This document shows, piece by piece, positions 53,435 to 62,619 of a stretch of DNA of 64,000 nt. The position numbers were made by a program, and so were the translations under genes. Source of the stretch: Acutalibacter sp. 1XD8-33 (GTDB lineage Bacteria; Bacillota; Clostridia; Oscillospirales; Acutalibacteraceae); contig NZ_RAZF01000004.1 in assembly GCF_003612555.1 (NCBI RefSeq), positions 62,001 through 126,000 of the forward strand. The letters run 5' to 3'. How positions within the stretch are numbered: the stretch's first letter is position 1; each line of letters starts with the position of its first letter. The notes beneath the pieces were generated by a model, which saw nothing but the letters and a program-made list of their open reading frames with translations, was not told the origin of the DNA and made no database searches.

Positions 53435-55258
53435 GTGGAAATAGAGAAGTACACCCCTAATTCGTTGAGTGTCAGCGCAATTTTAGGCTTGATTGCATCG
53501 GGGGGCATTGCGGTTCCTGAAATTCAGCGGCCCTTTGTGTGGAAGCGTACACAGGTACGAGACCTTCTGGATTCTTTGTATAAAGGCTATCCTACCGGCT
53601 ATCTGATTATCTGGAAAAATCCAAATGTTCGGCTGAAAGACGGAAGTGTTTCTGCTGGGAAGAAAATCTTAATTGACGGACAACAGCGCGTCACCGCCTT
53701 AATGACTGCTGTCGCTGGAATACCGGTTATCAATAGCAGCTATAAAGAGGATCGTGTCAGAATCGCATTTGACCCGTTTCAAGCATTTTCTGATGATCCG
53801 GAAGCAGATATTTTTGCTGTACAGGACTCCAGCCATCTCAAGAGCAAGCGATGGATACCGGACATTGCAGATGTTTTTAAAAACGACTTTTCGGTATTTT
53901 CTTTTATCACCCAATATTGCGCTGATAACCCAGAAATGAAGCCTGAGAATTTGGACAAAATCATAACTAAACTTCGCGCTATCGGGAATCGATCCATTGG
54001 CGTAATTGAACTTTCGGAGCACTTGGATATTGATGTTGTCACAGACATATTTATTCGCATCAACTCCAAAGGTACCGCTTTAAGCCAAGGTGACTTTGTT
54101 ATGTCTAAGATTGCCTCGGATGAGATGTACGGCGGCAACACTTTGCGTAAGGCCATAGATTACTTTGCACACCTGGCGGTAGAACCCTCTTTTGCAAGGT
54201 TTATCACTCGTGAGGACACTACATTTGTTGCTACTGAGTATTGGTCGAAGATTTCGTGGCTAAAGGATGAACGGGACGATGTTTATGACCCGGACTATGA
54301 TGATGTTCTTCGAGTGGCATTTATGCATAAGTTTCCGCGCGCTAAATTGTCTGATCTCGTAAGCCTATTATCTGGCCGGGATTTTGACACAAAAGAGTAT
54401 CGGGAAGAGATTACTGCTGACACCTATGCAAAACTAAAAGCAGGTGTGCTAAACGTATTCAGCGAGTATAATTTCAAGCAGTTTATGGCTGCTCTCCGAG
54501 GTGCAGGATTTGTTTCCAGCAAGGTAGTTAGTTCACAAATGGCTTTAGACTTTGCGTATACGCTCTATCTCATACTTACTAGAACTAGTGAAGTGTCTCC
54601 GGGCGAAGTGAAGAGGCTGGTACAGAAATGGTATGTATTATCTGTGCTAACGGGGCGATATAGCGCCTCTCCTGAGTCGGCTTTTGCTAGAGATATTCGT
54701 CTTATCAATGAAAACGGTGTAATCTCAACTTTGAAAGACATTGAAGCGGCAACATTGTCCGATACATTTTGGCAAGTGGCGATTCCACAGAATCTCTGTA
54801 ATACGTCTACGAACAATCCTTCCTATCTTGTTTACTTGGCAGCGCAGGTTGCGATGAATGACATTTCTTTATTGTCCAATAATCTCCAGGTTCGTGATCT
54901 CCTTTTAACTGTCTCAGATGTCCACCATGTATTTCCAAAAGATTATCTTAAATCGCTGGGGTATGAAAGAGGAAAATATAATCAAGTAGCAAATTATGCT
55001 TTTTTAGACGCACAAGTTAATAAATCTATTGGGAAGAAGGCCCCAACAGTGTATTTTCGAGAGGCATTGGCCCAGTGCGATACTGGGATAATCACTTGTG
55101 GTTCCATCACGAATCGAGATGTATTGATGAAAAATTTACAAATGAACTGTATTCCTTTGGAGGTTTTTGATATGGATGAGAGCCGATATGGCGAGTTTTT
55201 AGAAAAGCGGCGGCAACTTATGGCTCAAAAAATCAGGAACCACTATGAATCATTATAG
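53435..55258 (+). CDS. DUF262 and HNH protein (GmrSD-like, type IV restriction)
   Basis: The 607-residue protein starts at a GTG after AAAAGGAG. The N-terminal DUF262 domain has GGIAVPEIQRPFVWKRTQ (about 24-41) and ILIDGQQRVTALM (about 75-88), the ParB-like nucleotidase core of GmrS. The C-terminal HNH/DUF1524-like region has DVHHVFPKDYLKSLG and NQVANYAFLDAQVNKSIGKK (about 490-535). GmrSD enzymes cut DNA carrying modified bases such as glucosyl-hydroxymethylcytosine, so it would target modified phages. Its place next to a type III system makes this a defence cluster. Confidence 0.85.
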   Translation: MEIEKYTPNSLSVSAILGLIASGGIAVPEIQRPFVWKRTQVRDLLDSLYKGYPTGYLIIWKNPNVRLKDGSVSAGKKILIDGQQRVTALMTAVAGIPVINSSYKEDRVRIAFDPFQAFSDDPEADIFAVQDSSHLKSKRWIPDIADVFKNDFSVFSFITQYCADNPEMKPENLDKIITKLRAIGNRSIGVIELSEHLDIDVVTDIFIRINSKGTALSQGDFVMSKIASDEMYGGNTLRKAIDYFAHLAVEPSFARFITREDTTFVATEYWSKISWLKDERDDVYDPDYDDVLRVAFMHKFPRAKLSDLVSLLSGRDFDTKEYREEITADTYAKLKAGVLNVFSEYNFKQFMAALRGAGFVSSKVVSSQMALDFAYTLYLILTRTSEVSPGEVKRLVQKWYVLSVLTGRYSASPESAFARDIRLINENGVISTLKDIEAATLSDTFWQVAIPQNLCNTSTNNPSYLVYLAAQVAMNDISLLSNNLQVRDLLLTVSDVHHVFPKDYLKSLGYERGKYNQVANYAFLDAQVNKSIGKKAPTVYFREALAQCDTGIITCGSITNRDVLMKNLQMNCIPLEVFDMDESRYGEFLEKRRQLMAQKIRNHYESL

Positions 55259-55394
55259 CCCAAGAAATGTATGTCTTTACAATTCAACAACATCGAATCA
55301 AATTTCTCTCTCAATGCATCTCTTGAGATATTGAGTTCTTTCATATTATTTTGGGGTGAGAACACCCTTGACAAATCGCTTCTCATCATTTCCT

Positions 55395-56513
55395 TCAATT
55401 ACAGACTACCGTGTCTGGGATTTTTGCCTCTACGAGTGCCTTGCAAAAAATGAACCACCATCTACCCAAAGAAGTTATACCTGTGGGAAGTTCTACCTTT
55501 GTTAGATCTCTGCACAGGGAAAATGCCGCTGCTCCAATAGATGTGATGCCGGTCTCAACAAACACAGTCTTTATGTTACTAAGCTGCTTTCCCCATGGAG
55601 ATGAGTTTATCGGGTTTTCTGGCAAAGTATCTGTGCCAAGCTGTTCTGGATAGATAGTATAATCCTCCATCGCGCCAGTTCCCGCAATCGTCAGCACTCC
55701 TTCACCATCCAGCGTCCATCCCATCTGCTTGCCGCATTTGCCGAAGTCAATAATCTCTGCATCACTTCCTGCAGTTTTGAGATTCGCCTGACTTCCCTCT
55801 GCAAGCACACCAGACAGATACGCCTCCCACCGGGCGCGCGATCCTGCATAGGATACCTCTTTCAGCCCAGCTCATCCAGAGAACGCCCCGGCTCCCGCGC
55901 TGGTCACAGTTTCGGGGATAGAAACTTCGGTGAGCTGAGGACAATTTGCAAAAGCATTGCTTCCAAGACGCTCAAGCTTCGCTTCAATCCTGGCGATTTT
56001 CACGGCGAAGTTAGCGGGCAGGCTGCCCCAGGGAGCGGGGGATTCGGTGGCATAATCCGGCATTGCCTTCCCGCTTCCAGAGATCAAAGGCGTTCCCGTG
56101 CTGTCAGCCGTCCAGTTAAATCTTCGCCGCAGGCACCGGAATATCCCGTCTCTTCTTCCTGGACAGTTCCAGCCGTCCGGAGAGAAGGTGAATGGGATCG
56201 TGACCTCGCAGTCTATCGTTACATTGCCCTCCCCTTTAGAGGCCGTATAGCAAAATTTACACCTATTTTCTTTGCCCTCCTGGGATATGTATGAATAAGT
56301 ATCATACTTTTCATTTAGGACAGCTTCCGCCTCTTCTTCCGTGGCCAATGCCTGAGCCGTGTATTCCTCCCCGGATTTTTCCAAATTCGTTAAAACCCAA
56401 GCACCCTCCTCCACAGAGTAAGTCAAGGCGTATTGGGCAGAATAGGAAAAATCCTGGTTCGATGCTTTAATAGAAACCGTCATACTTTCGGTTTTAGCTT
56501 CCTCATCTACCAT
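55395..56513 (-). pseudogene. BspA-type leucine-rich repeat surface protein, remnant
   Basis: The minus-strand frame encodes leucine-rich repeats of the BspA (LRR_5) type: NAFANCPQLTEVSIPETVTS, then AFSG, then LKEVSYAGSRARW, and AAFSLCRDLTKVELPTGITS. An intervening domain has MGWTLDGEGVLTIAGTGAM. An in-frame TGA stands where the repeat expects Cys (AFSG-stop-AGLKEV). Upstream it has only a fragment of another domain, and at 56507-56513 it joins the ParB remnant. There is no signal peptide. It was probably a secreted or cell-surface adhesin. Confidence 0.7.
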
Positions 56514-57042
56514 ACGGTCTGCAAAGCTGTTTTCATCAATGGATAGGCCGTAATCGGAGAACGGTGTCCCGCTGAGACACTATTTTCTTTGCTTGGTCTG
56601 CCTGCCTGCCGTTTCATAGCGTCCAGCTTCATTTTATAAGCAAAGGCTTTCTCTGAGGGCAAAACGCGTTCCCGTTGGAGGTTGCTGTCCACCATAATAA
56701 TGATGGCTTCATCATCGGTCAGCTCCCGGACGATGCAGGGCACCGTGGGCAATTCCGCCAGCTCCGACGCAAACTTGCGGCGGTGGCCGGACACCATCTG
56801 ATAACTGCCGTCCGGCATAGGCCGCACCAGGACGGGGAAAGAACGCCCCGCTCCTTGACGCTCTCCACCATCTGCTCCATTTCCTCGTCCATCCGCACCT
56901 TAAACGGGTGGTCGGGAAAATCGCTGATCTCGGTGGTGGGCAGGTCGATCACATAGCTGCGCTGGGCGTTGTCCCGTTCCTCCTGGGTGGTGGACATACT
57001 ATCTACTGAGGTCAGAAGTCCGGCTGCGCTCTTTGCTGCCAA
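56507..57042 (-). pseudogene. parB: ParB-like partition protein, frameshifted and truncated
   Basis: The first frame gives AAKSAAGLLTSVDSMSTTQE and ISDFPDHPFKVRMDEEMEQM, the ParB N-terminal motif. After VKERGVLSP the frame shifts and continues as VRPMPDGSYQMVSGHRRKFA, then TDDEAIIIMVDSNLQRERVL and AYKMKLDAMKRQAGRPSKEN. The end is lost at the joint with the LRR remnant. ParB binds parS sites and CTP and works with ParA to segregate replicons. It overlaps parA by 44 bases. Confidence 0.8.
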
Positions 57043-57565
57043 TGTCCAGCACCTCCTTTGTCAGTCTGCGGTAGGCGTCCGCCGCCAGATAGGCCGCCTG
57101 GACGGGGACAAGCACATAATCCGACGCGGACAGGGCGTTGATGACCAGCATACCCAGCGAGGGGCGGCAATCCAGCAGAACATAGTCGTAATCCCGCTTC
57201 ACGCTGTCCACATACTGCTTTAAGACGGTTTCCCGGCTCATCCCGTTCACCAGCCCTACCTCCACGGCGGACAGGCTGCGGTTTCCCGGAACAAACTCAA
57301 AGCCCTCATGGTGCTGCATGATCTCCGGGTGGTCGCAGGGCATTGTCCCGGCCACAACGTCGTTCATGGCATTGGCAAGGGTCAGGGGCAGGTCGTGGGG
57401 CTTGCGCTGGTCCAGCATCTTGGTCAGGTCGCCTTGGGGGGCTACATCCAGCATCAGGACTTTTTTACCTTCCAGCGCAAGACCGGCCCCCAGGTTGTAG
57501 ACAGTCGTGCTTTTGCCAACACCGCTCTTTTGATTTGCTACGCTTATCACTTTCGGTTTCGCCAT
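56999..57565 (-). pseudogene. parA: ParA-like ATPase with an in-frame internal deletion
   Basis: From the ATG after AAAGGAGGGAACCC the product is about 188 residues, whereas relatives have about 270. The Walker-type loop reads NQKSGVGKST (usually KGGVGKT) and the A' motif reads MLDVAPQGD, with Ala for the second Asp of DxDPQ. The DCRPSLGMLVINAL block is intact. VPVQAAYLAADAYRRLTKEV joins two parts that in relatives lie about 85 residues apart (AAYLAAED and AAEAYAGLTKEV). ATPase function is unlikely to survive. Confidence 0.75.
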
Positions 57566-57881
57566 TTTGGGGTTCCCTCCTTTCATAGATTTAGCCGCCT
57601 GCGACGAAACAGACGGCTATGTACAGGCATAGAAAAAGCCGCCTTTTCCATGCAGAAAAGACGGTCTATCCAGTCGGGCGATATGTGATTTTAAGGGGCA
57701 ATTCAAAGGGCGGCGCTATACCGTATGTCCGCATTTCCCGGTGTTTCGTCGTATCAAAGCTCATCCCCTGGTAGTAAATTCGTAGTAATTGGGGTGGTCT
57801 GCTGTCAGGAAATGCGGCGTAATGCGCTGTTTCACAAGGTTTTGCCGGTTCTCGCAAAATATTTGATTATAAATATAGCTT

Positions 57882-58442
57882 TTATAGTTTCTGGAATTTG
57901 TCAAGGGCATGATCGATACTGCCATTGATAATAATAAAATAGTCGTTCAGCTGTACATGGCGTTCATCGGGCATTCCTTCCTCCACCCATTCCAGAAAGA
58001 AACCGGCGCAGCCCCGGGCGTAGACTTTGGCAATGAACGCCTTTTTCTCGTCCGGCACCTTGCCAGCCTGGGGGTAGGCGTCCAAACGCTCCCGCACCAT
58101 TTGGGACACCCACTTGATCACCACCCGCTCGTACTGCATTCGGTTGGTAGCGTCATACCCATGCAGAATCGTCGTGCGGTGCAGGTAAAAGAAGTGGAAC
58201 AGCAGCCGGATCTGTTCCTGCCAATCCGTCCCGGCGGACAGGTTCAGGACGGCGTATTTCTCGGTTCTTTTGGCCAGCGTCCACTCCATCAGGTCATAGA
58301 TATCCCGAAAATGATAGTAAAAGGTCTGACGGTTCACACCGCACTCCGCCACAATATCCTTGACGGTTATCTTGTCAATGCTCCGCTTTTCCAGCAGGCC
58401 CTCAAACGCCTGGGCAATGGCCTCTTTCGTGGTCTGACGCAT
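57882..58442 (-). CDS. TetR/AcrR-family regulator (DhaS-like)
   Basis: The 186-residue protein has a TetR helix-turn-helix (KITVKDIVAECGVNRQTFYY, then HFRDIYDLMEW) and a C-terminal domain of the TetR_C_8/DhaS type (HRTTILHGYDATNRMQYERV). It is intact. Several such regulators control dihydroxyacetone or efflux genes, but no obvious target lies beside it. The start follows a weak ribosome site on the minus strand. Confidence 0.82.
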   Translation of the reverse strand: MRQTTKEAIAQAFEGLLEKRSIDKITVKDIVAECGVNRQTFYYHFRDIYDLMEWTLAKRTEKYAVLNLSAGTDWQEQIRLLFHFFYLHRTTILHGYDATNRMQYERVVIKWVSQMVRERLDAYPQAGKVPDEKKAFIAKVYARGCAGFFLEWVEEGMPDERHVQLNDYFIIINGSIDHALDKFQKL

Positions 58443-58577
58443 CACGCACCCCCGTCCTTTTCTGTTTTGGGTATATTATAAAGAAATTTTAGGAATTTTG
58501 CAAGGGTGTTTCTGGTGTGGAAACAATACAGTAAACCTCAGGTTGATTTTTCACGCCCAACTTCAACTATCTAAGTA

Positions 58578-58606
58578 TTGTGAAAAGATTCCGATTCTCC
58601 TATAAT
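58578..58606 (+). promoter_or_regulatory. Promoter of the XRE gene at 58661
   Basis: TTGTGA (58578-58583) and TATAAT (58601-58606) are 17 bases apart, 55 bases before the start codon. Confidence 0.7.
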
Positions 58607-58660
58607 ATTCTGGAAGGGTAAACCAGCCCTATTCCAACGGCATGATAAGGAGGATAAAAG

Positions 58661-59890
58661 ATGCTTGACAACATAAAGACAGGCCAGAAAATTGCAGTTT
58701 TAAGGAAGAGCAGGGGGCTAACTCAGGAAGAGCTTGCCTATAGGCTGAATGTCAGCCCCCAGGCGGTGAGCAAGTGGGAGAACGGCCGCGCCATGCCGGA
58801 ACTGTCTCTGCTGGTGGAATTGGCGGAGATCCTCCACAGCACCATCGACGCCATTCTTTTCCCGGACAACGTCTCTCCCGCGGCAAACGCGAACTTTGAG
58901 CATATCCTGCTACCATACGCCCCCATCGCGGACTTTTCCGGCAGGACATGGCCCCGGAGCATGGCGTATCCGGCTATGCTCCAAGCGGTCAAGCTGTTTA
59001 TGGGTCTCGAGGAGCATAGGGACCCGATGGGGCGGCAGCTGAACGGCGACACGGAATATGTCCTCCAGTCCGCGGTTACTTCCATCTGCTTTGGGTACTC
59101 CTGGGGCGCGGATGACGCGCTGGAAACCGGCCTTTCCGTATATGGCCTGACGGGCAAGCTCTGCCGGGGGACGGAGTGCCTGGAGGAGGACTTCATCCGT
59201 ATGGCAGTTGAGAATATCCTGAGCGGATACCCTGTGATCATCCTTCCTCGAGAATACTCGGATATGATACTGGCGACAGGTTTCTCTCATCAGGGAAGGG
59301 TGCTGAAAGGACTTCCATTCCTGGATGGGGATGACGAGAAAAATTCCGTCATGTCTTTCCAGCAGCTAAAAAGTGTTCCGGGATGGTACGCGAAAACACC
59401 GGATATGCTGCTGATTAAGCCGGGCCCAAAGCCAGACACCCTCCCAGAAAAGTGTAGGGAAGCGCTGAAAAAAGGGCTTGCGCTCCTGCAAAATGAACGC
59501 AGCGTATCTGACGAGCCGCTGGCCGGATACGGATCGGTCATATACGACAACTGGTGCCAGGAGCTTGAAAAAGAGGGCAATCAGGATAGAGTAGATATGG
59601 CATGCCTGTCCCCACATATTTTCATCCATTATGAGGGGAAACTCTGTATCAAACAATTTTTGGAGCTTTGTATGCGGCTGATAGAGGGTTTGGACTACCG
59701 GCCTATCACAACGGCAATCTCTAAGTATGAGGAGATCGTCAGTATGTGTGAAAAGTTCTTGGGCAGCCTGAAGCCCCCCGAAACTGCCGGAGAGGCCAAC
59801 GAAAAACGAAAAATACTGATTGCCATCCTGCAAAGGAGCAAGGAGCTGGAAATGGACGCTCTCAAGGAGATTTCATCTGTCATCCTGTAA
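58661..59890 (+). CDS. XRE regulator with an unknown C-terminal domain
   Basis: The 409-residue protein has an N-terminal XRE domain (IAVLRKSRGLTQEELAYRLN, then VSPQAVSKWENGRAMPELSL). A region of about 330 residues follows that I do not recognise. It has FGYSWGADDALETGLSVYG, VIILPREYSDMILATGFSHQ and a Lys/Glu-rich helical end. The tail is soluble and may be a peptidase-like or ligand-binding domain (its shape recalls C39-like folds, but no Cys/His pair is evident). The ATG follows AAGGAGGATAAAAG. It is monocistronic, with a MerR-type promoter just after it. Confidence 0.75.
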   Translation: MLDNIKTGQKIAVLRKSRGLTQEELAYRLNVSPQAVSKWENGRAMPELSLLVELAEILHSTIDAILFPDNVSPAANANFEHILLPYAPIADFSGRTWPRSMAYPAMLQAVKLFMGLEEHRDPMGRQLNGDTEYVLQSAVTSICFGYSWGADDALETGLSVYGLTGKLCRGTECLEEDFIRMAVENILSGYPVIILPREYSDMILATGFSHQGRVLKGLPFLDGDDEKNSVMSFQQLKSVPGWYAKTPDMLLIKPGPKPDTLPEKCREALKKGLALLQNERSVSDEPLAGYGSVIYDNWCQELEKEGNQDRVDMACLSPHIFIHYEGKLCIKQFLELCMRLIEGLDYRPITTAISKYEEIVSMCEKFLGSLKPPETAGEANEKRKILIAILQRSKELEMDALKEISSVIL

Positions 59891-59910
59891 AGATATTCTT
59901 GGGAAAAAGC

Positions 59911-59941
59911 TTGACTCTTCCGTTGGGGAAGCGTGTATAAT
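59911..59941 (+). promoter_or_regulatory. MerR-type promoter with a 19-base spacer
   Basis: TTGACT (59911-59916) and TATAAT (59936-59941) are separated by 19 bases instead of 17. The spacer holds the inverted repeat CTTCC-GTTGG-GGAAG (59917-59931). This is the classic layout of promoters that MerR-family activators untwist. No MerR gene lies nearby in the window. Confidence 0.7.
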
Positions 59942-59949
59942 AGTGAACG

Positions 59950-60031
59950 CGGTACAAGGAAACCTTTCGATTCCCTTGTACCAGGCGGCAAAAAGCCGCC
60001 CGGCGTGAAAACTGATCACTAGGTGTCACGC
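59950..60031 (+). promoter_or_regulatory. Structured leader downstream of the MerR-type promoter
   Basis: Three hairpins follow the promoter: GGTACAAGG/CCTTGTACC (59951-59982), GGCGGC/GCCGCC (59984-60000) and GCGTG/CACGC (60003-60031). About 190 bases without a supported gene then lead to the methyltransferase ribosome site. It may be a regulatory leader. Confidence 0.5.
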
Positions 60032-60225
60032 GCGTTTACGATCACACGTAAAACCACAGAATGGGTGTTTTGTATGATAGATTTAATCAAAATATATAGA
60101 TTGTCCCGAGAAAATGGCCGAGCTAAAAGCAGATTTAGAAAAAATCTTGAGGCAATAAATGGGTAATCTTGATTCATCATAATACATTTGCAGTTTTCGA
60201 ACTGGAAGAAAAAGGAGATATGAAA

Positions 60226-60843
60226 ATGCTGGATCAAAAAGGGTTTGATTTGTGGGCGGATGGTTATGATAAAGCCGTGGGTCTTTCGGACGAGGAGCAG
60301 AGCTATCCTTTCGCGGGCTATAAGGAGATTTTGTCTAGAATCTACCAGCTCGTGGTGGCGAAAGAGGGCGCCAAGATTCTTGACTTAGGCTTTGGAACAG
60401 GCACGCTGACAAAAAAGCTGTATGAGCAGGGCTGCGAGGTATGGGGGCAGGACTTTTCGGGCAGGATGATCGAACTGGCAAGTGCTAAAATGCCGGGCGC
60501 CCATCTGTTCCAGGGAGACTTCTCCCAGAGGCTGGCAGAGCCCCTTCGGCAGAATTCCTATGATTTCATCGTTGCGACGTACTCGTTGCACCATTTGACG
60601 GATGACAATAAAATCAGCCTGATTCATCTTTTGAGGAAACTGTTAAAGGACAGAGGCGCTATCCTGATTGGCGATGTGGCCTTTGCCACCAGGCAGGACC
60701 TGGAACGGTGTCGCGAACAAGAGGGCGATGGCTGGGATGGCGGCGAGATCTACTTCGTATTCGACGAGATACGGAAAGAATTCCCCACGATGGAATTTGA
60801 GAAGTTCTCTCATTGTGCTGGTCTGCTATCTTTGTCAAGGTGA
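60226..60843 (+). CDS. Class I SAM-dependent methyltransferase
   Basis: The 205-residue enzyme opens with MLDQKGFDLWADGYDKAV, the N-terminal signature of a small-molecule methyltransferase group. The SAM loop is ILDLGFGTGTLTKKL (about 51-65). The acidic loop is GQDFSGRMIELA, and FIVATYSLHHLTDD marks motif post-I. The substrate is unknown. The start follows AAAGGAG with 8-base spacing, and the ATG at 60220 is also possible. It lies behind the MerR-type promoter, so it may be induced by a drug or toxic compound. Confidence 0.8.
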   Translation: MLDQKGFDLWADGYDKAVGLSDEEQSYPFAGYKEILSRIYQLVVAKEGAKILDLGFGTGTLTKKLYEQGCEVWGQDFSGRMIELASAKMPGAHLFQGDFSQRLAEPLRQNSYDFIVATYSLHHLTDDNKISLIHLLRKLLKDRGAILIGDVAFATRQDLERCREQEGDGWDGGEIYFVFDEIRKEFPTMEFEKFSHCAGLLSLSR

Positions 60844-60929
60844 ATGGGGAAGTTTTTGGCGGACATGTTCAAAAAGCGTTCATAAAAAACACACAGATCT
60901 TTTATATAGTCTTGATATGTTTTTCATAA

Positions 60930-61181
60930 ATCCGCTGTATACTTAGTACATCAAAACCAAGGAGGTGAGCGACAGACAGAGAGACGATAAAAGCCTAACA
61001 TATTCGGTCTAATATCATCGTATACTTATTTTATGCACGTTTACTGTCCCTTCTACCGGGTGAACCCGGCAATAGCCGCTGCGGAACTAGGAAACATATT
61101 TTGGAACTGGCAGGACCAGTTTTGAACTGTGTTAACTGTATCAGCCGCTATACCCGGTAGTTGCGGCAGACCAACAATTCT
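60930..61181 (+). ncRNA. Possible structured RNA in a gene-free gap
   Basis: A promoter-like TATACT box lies at about 60938 and a clear terminator ends at 61213. Between them are an AGGAGGTG not followed by a start codon, CCGGGT/ACCCGG hairpins and ACTGG/CCAGT arms (about 61105-61120). The text GAACTG-GTTAACT-TA resembles 35727-35743. No open frame of note is present. This could be an sRNA, a leader or a dispersed intergenic element. Confidence 0.3.
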
Positions 61182-61213
61182 CGCTCCTGCGTCATGTACG
61201 CAGGGGCGTTTTT
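61182..61213 (+). terminator. Terminator upstream of spoIVB
   Basis: CGCTCCTGCGT pairs with ACGCAGGGGCG around CATGT, followed by TTTTT. Confidence 0.82.
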
Positions 61214-61348
61214 AGATTGATTGGATTTTGGGGAAATTGGGCGTGGTGTGTAGAAACGAATTATATTTCCATCATAAATGCTTTTTCCGGTGGCAAATTA
61301 AAAACGGGGCTCAAAGCGGCAGCCGTTTTGAATCTGCTCCGGGAAAGG

Positions 61349-62542
61349 GTGAGAACAATCCAAAAGTGGAAATTTAGCAAAAAATCTATTTGCAAGGCTA
61401 TGCGCACGTTCACGCTCAGCGTGGGAATTACGGCGCTATGTATGCTGGCCACTCTGGGGCTGCTGGGCCTAGAAGGCGCTCCTGGCACCCCGGCTGCGGC
61501 GCAGGCGCCCGCGGCGGAAGAGGCCTCTGCCTTTAACGCCTCAAAAGCTCCCATAGAAAAAGAGGAATATCCCACAAGCGAAAACCAAGTGATCCCTTTG
61601 GGAGAGGCGTTTGGGATCAAACTGTTCACAGATGGGGTTATTGTTGCCTCCCTGTCAGATATTTATACAGCAGACGGTGTGTGCTGCCCGGCGGGAGAGG
61701 CGGGCCTGCGCCCGGGAGACTACCTTTTGGCGGCGGATGGGATGGAAATTCAGAGCAATGCCGCCCTAGCCCAATATATTGGCAGAAGCCAAGGAGAGGG
61801 GATCACCTTTAAAGTCCGGCGGGATAAAGAGGTGTTTGAGGCAGTTGTAAAGCCCATGTATGGCGAGGGATCCTTTAAAACGGGCATGTGGGTCCGGGAC
61901 AGTGCGGCTGGAGTGGGCACGCTGACCTTCTATGACCCTGTGGCCGGCACCTTTGCCGGGCTGGGCCACGGCATTTGCGACGCGGACGCCGGAAACGTGA
62001 TGACCCTGAAAAGCGGCGAACCGGCGGGCATCACCTTGTGTGGGATTGTCAGGGGAATGCCGGACGAACCGGGACAGCTTAGGGGATATTTTTCTTCAGA
62101 CGAGCCTCTGGGAAGGCTGCTGGCCAACAATGAAACCGGCGTGTATGGGACGCTGAATGAAGCGCCGGAAGGCCGGCCGGTAGAAGTATTAAGCCGGGAG
62201 GATGTGCATACCGGGCCGGTAAAACTGCTTGCCAGTATCAACGAAAATGGGCCAGCGCTGTATGATGGAGAGATCCAGAAGATTAACGGCACGGACCAGC
62301 CCACGAAAAATCTGATTGTCAAGGTGACGGATCCCCGGCTTCTGGACGCCACGGGGGGAATTGTCCAGGGAATGTCCGGGGCACCCATTTTGCAGGACGG
62401 CAAGCTGGCGGGTGCGGTGACCCATGTGTTCACCGAGGACCCCACTGGCGGCTATGGGATTTTCGCAGAGACCATGCTGGAGCGGTGCCGGGAGTTGGGC
62501 CAAAAGGATGAGGCAAATCCAGGAGAGCAGGACGTGGCATAA
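61349..62542 (+). CDS. spoIVB: SpoIVB serine peptidase
   Basis: The protein has about 397 residues from the GTG at 61349. ATG 61400 and earlier starts are possible and none has a clear ribosome site. A basic N-terminus and a signal-anchor (FTLSVGITALCMLATLGLLG) are followed by a linker, a PDZ domain (GLRPGDYLLAADGMEIQSNA) and the S55 peptidase domain. Catalytic His is in GLGHGICD, Asp in VTDPRLL and Ser in QGMSGAPIL. SpoIVB is secreted from the forespore and triggers pro-sigma-K processing late in sporulation. Usually spo0A follows, but here recombinase remnants do, which suggests a rearrangement. Confidence 0.93.
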   Translation: MRTIQKWKFSKKSICKAMRTFTLSVGITALCMLATLGLLGLEGAPGTPAAAQAPAAEEASAFNASKAPIEKEEYPTSENQVIPLGEAFGIKLFTDGVIVASLSDIYTADGVCCPAGEAGLRPGDYLLAADGMEIQSNAALAQYIGRSQGEGITFKVRRDKEVFEAVVKPMYGEGSFKTGMWVRDSAAGVGTLTFYDPVAGTFAGLGHGICDADAGNVMTLKSGEPAGITLCGIVRGMPDEPGQLRGYFSSDEPLGRLLANNETGVYGTLNEAPEGRPVEVLSREDVHTGPVKLLASINENGPALYDGEIQKINGTDQPTKNLIVKVTDPRLLDATGGIVQGMSGAPILQDGKLAGAVTHVFTEDPTGGYGIFAETMLERCRELGQKDEANPGEQDVA

Positions 62543-62619
62543 TACAAAGCGAAAAGGCACAGGGAGGGCCGGGCGCCTATGGGTGTCCTGCCTTCCCTGC
62601 TTTGGTATCACTCCACCGC

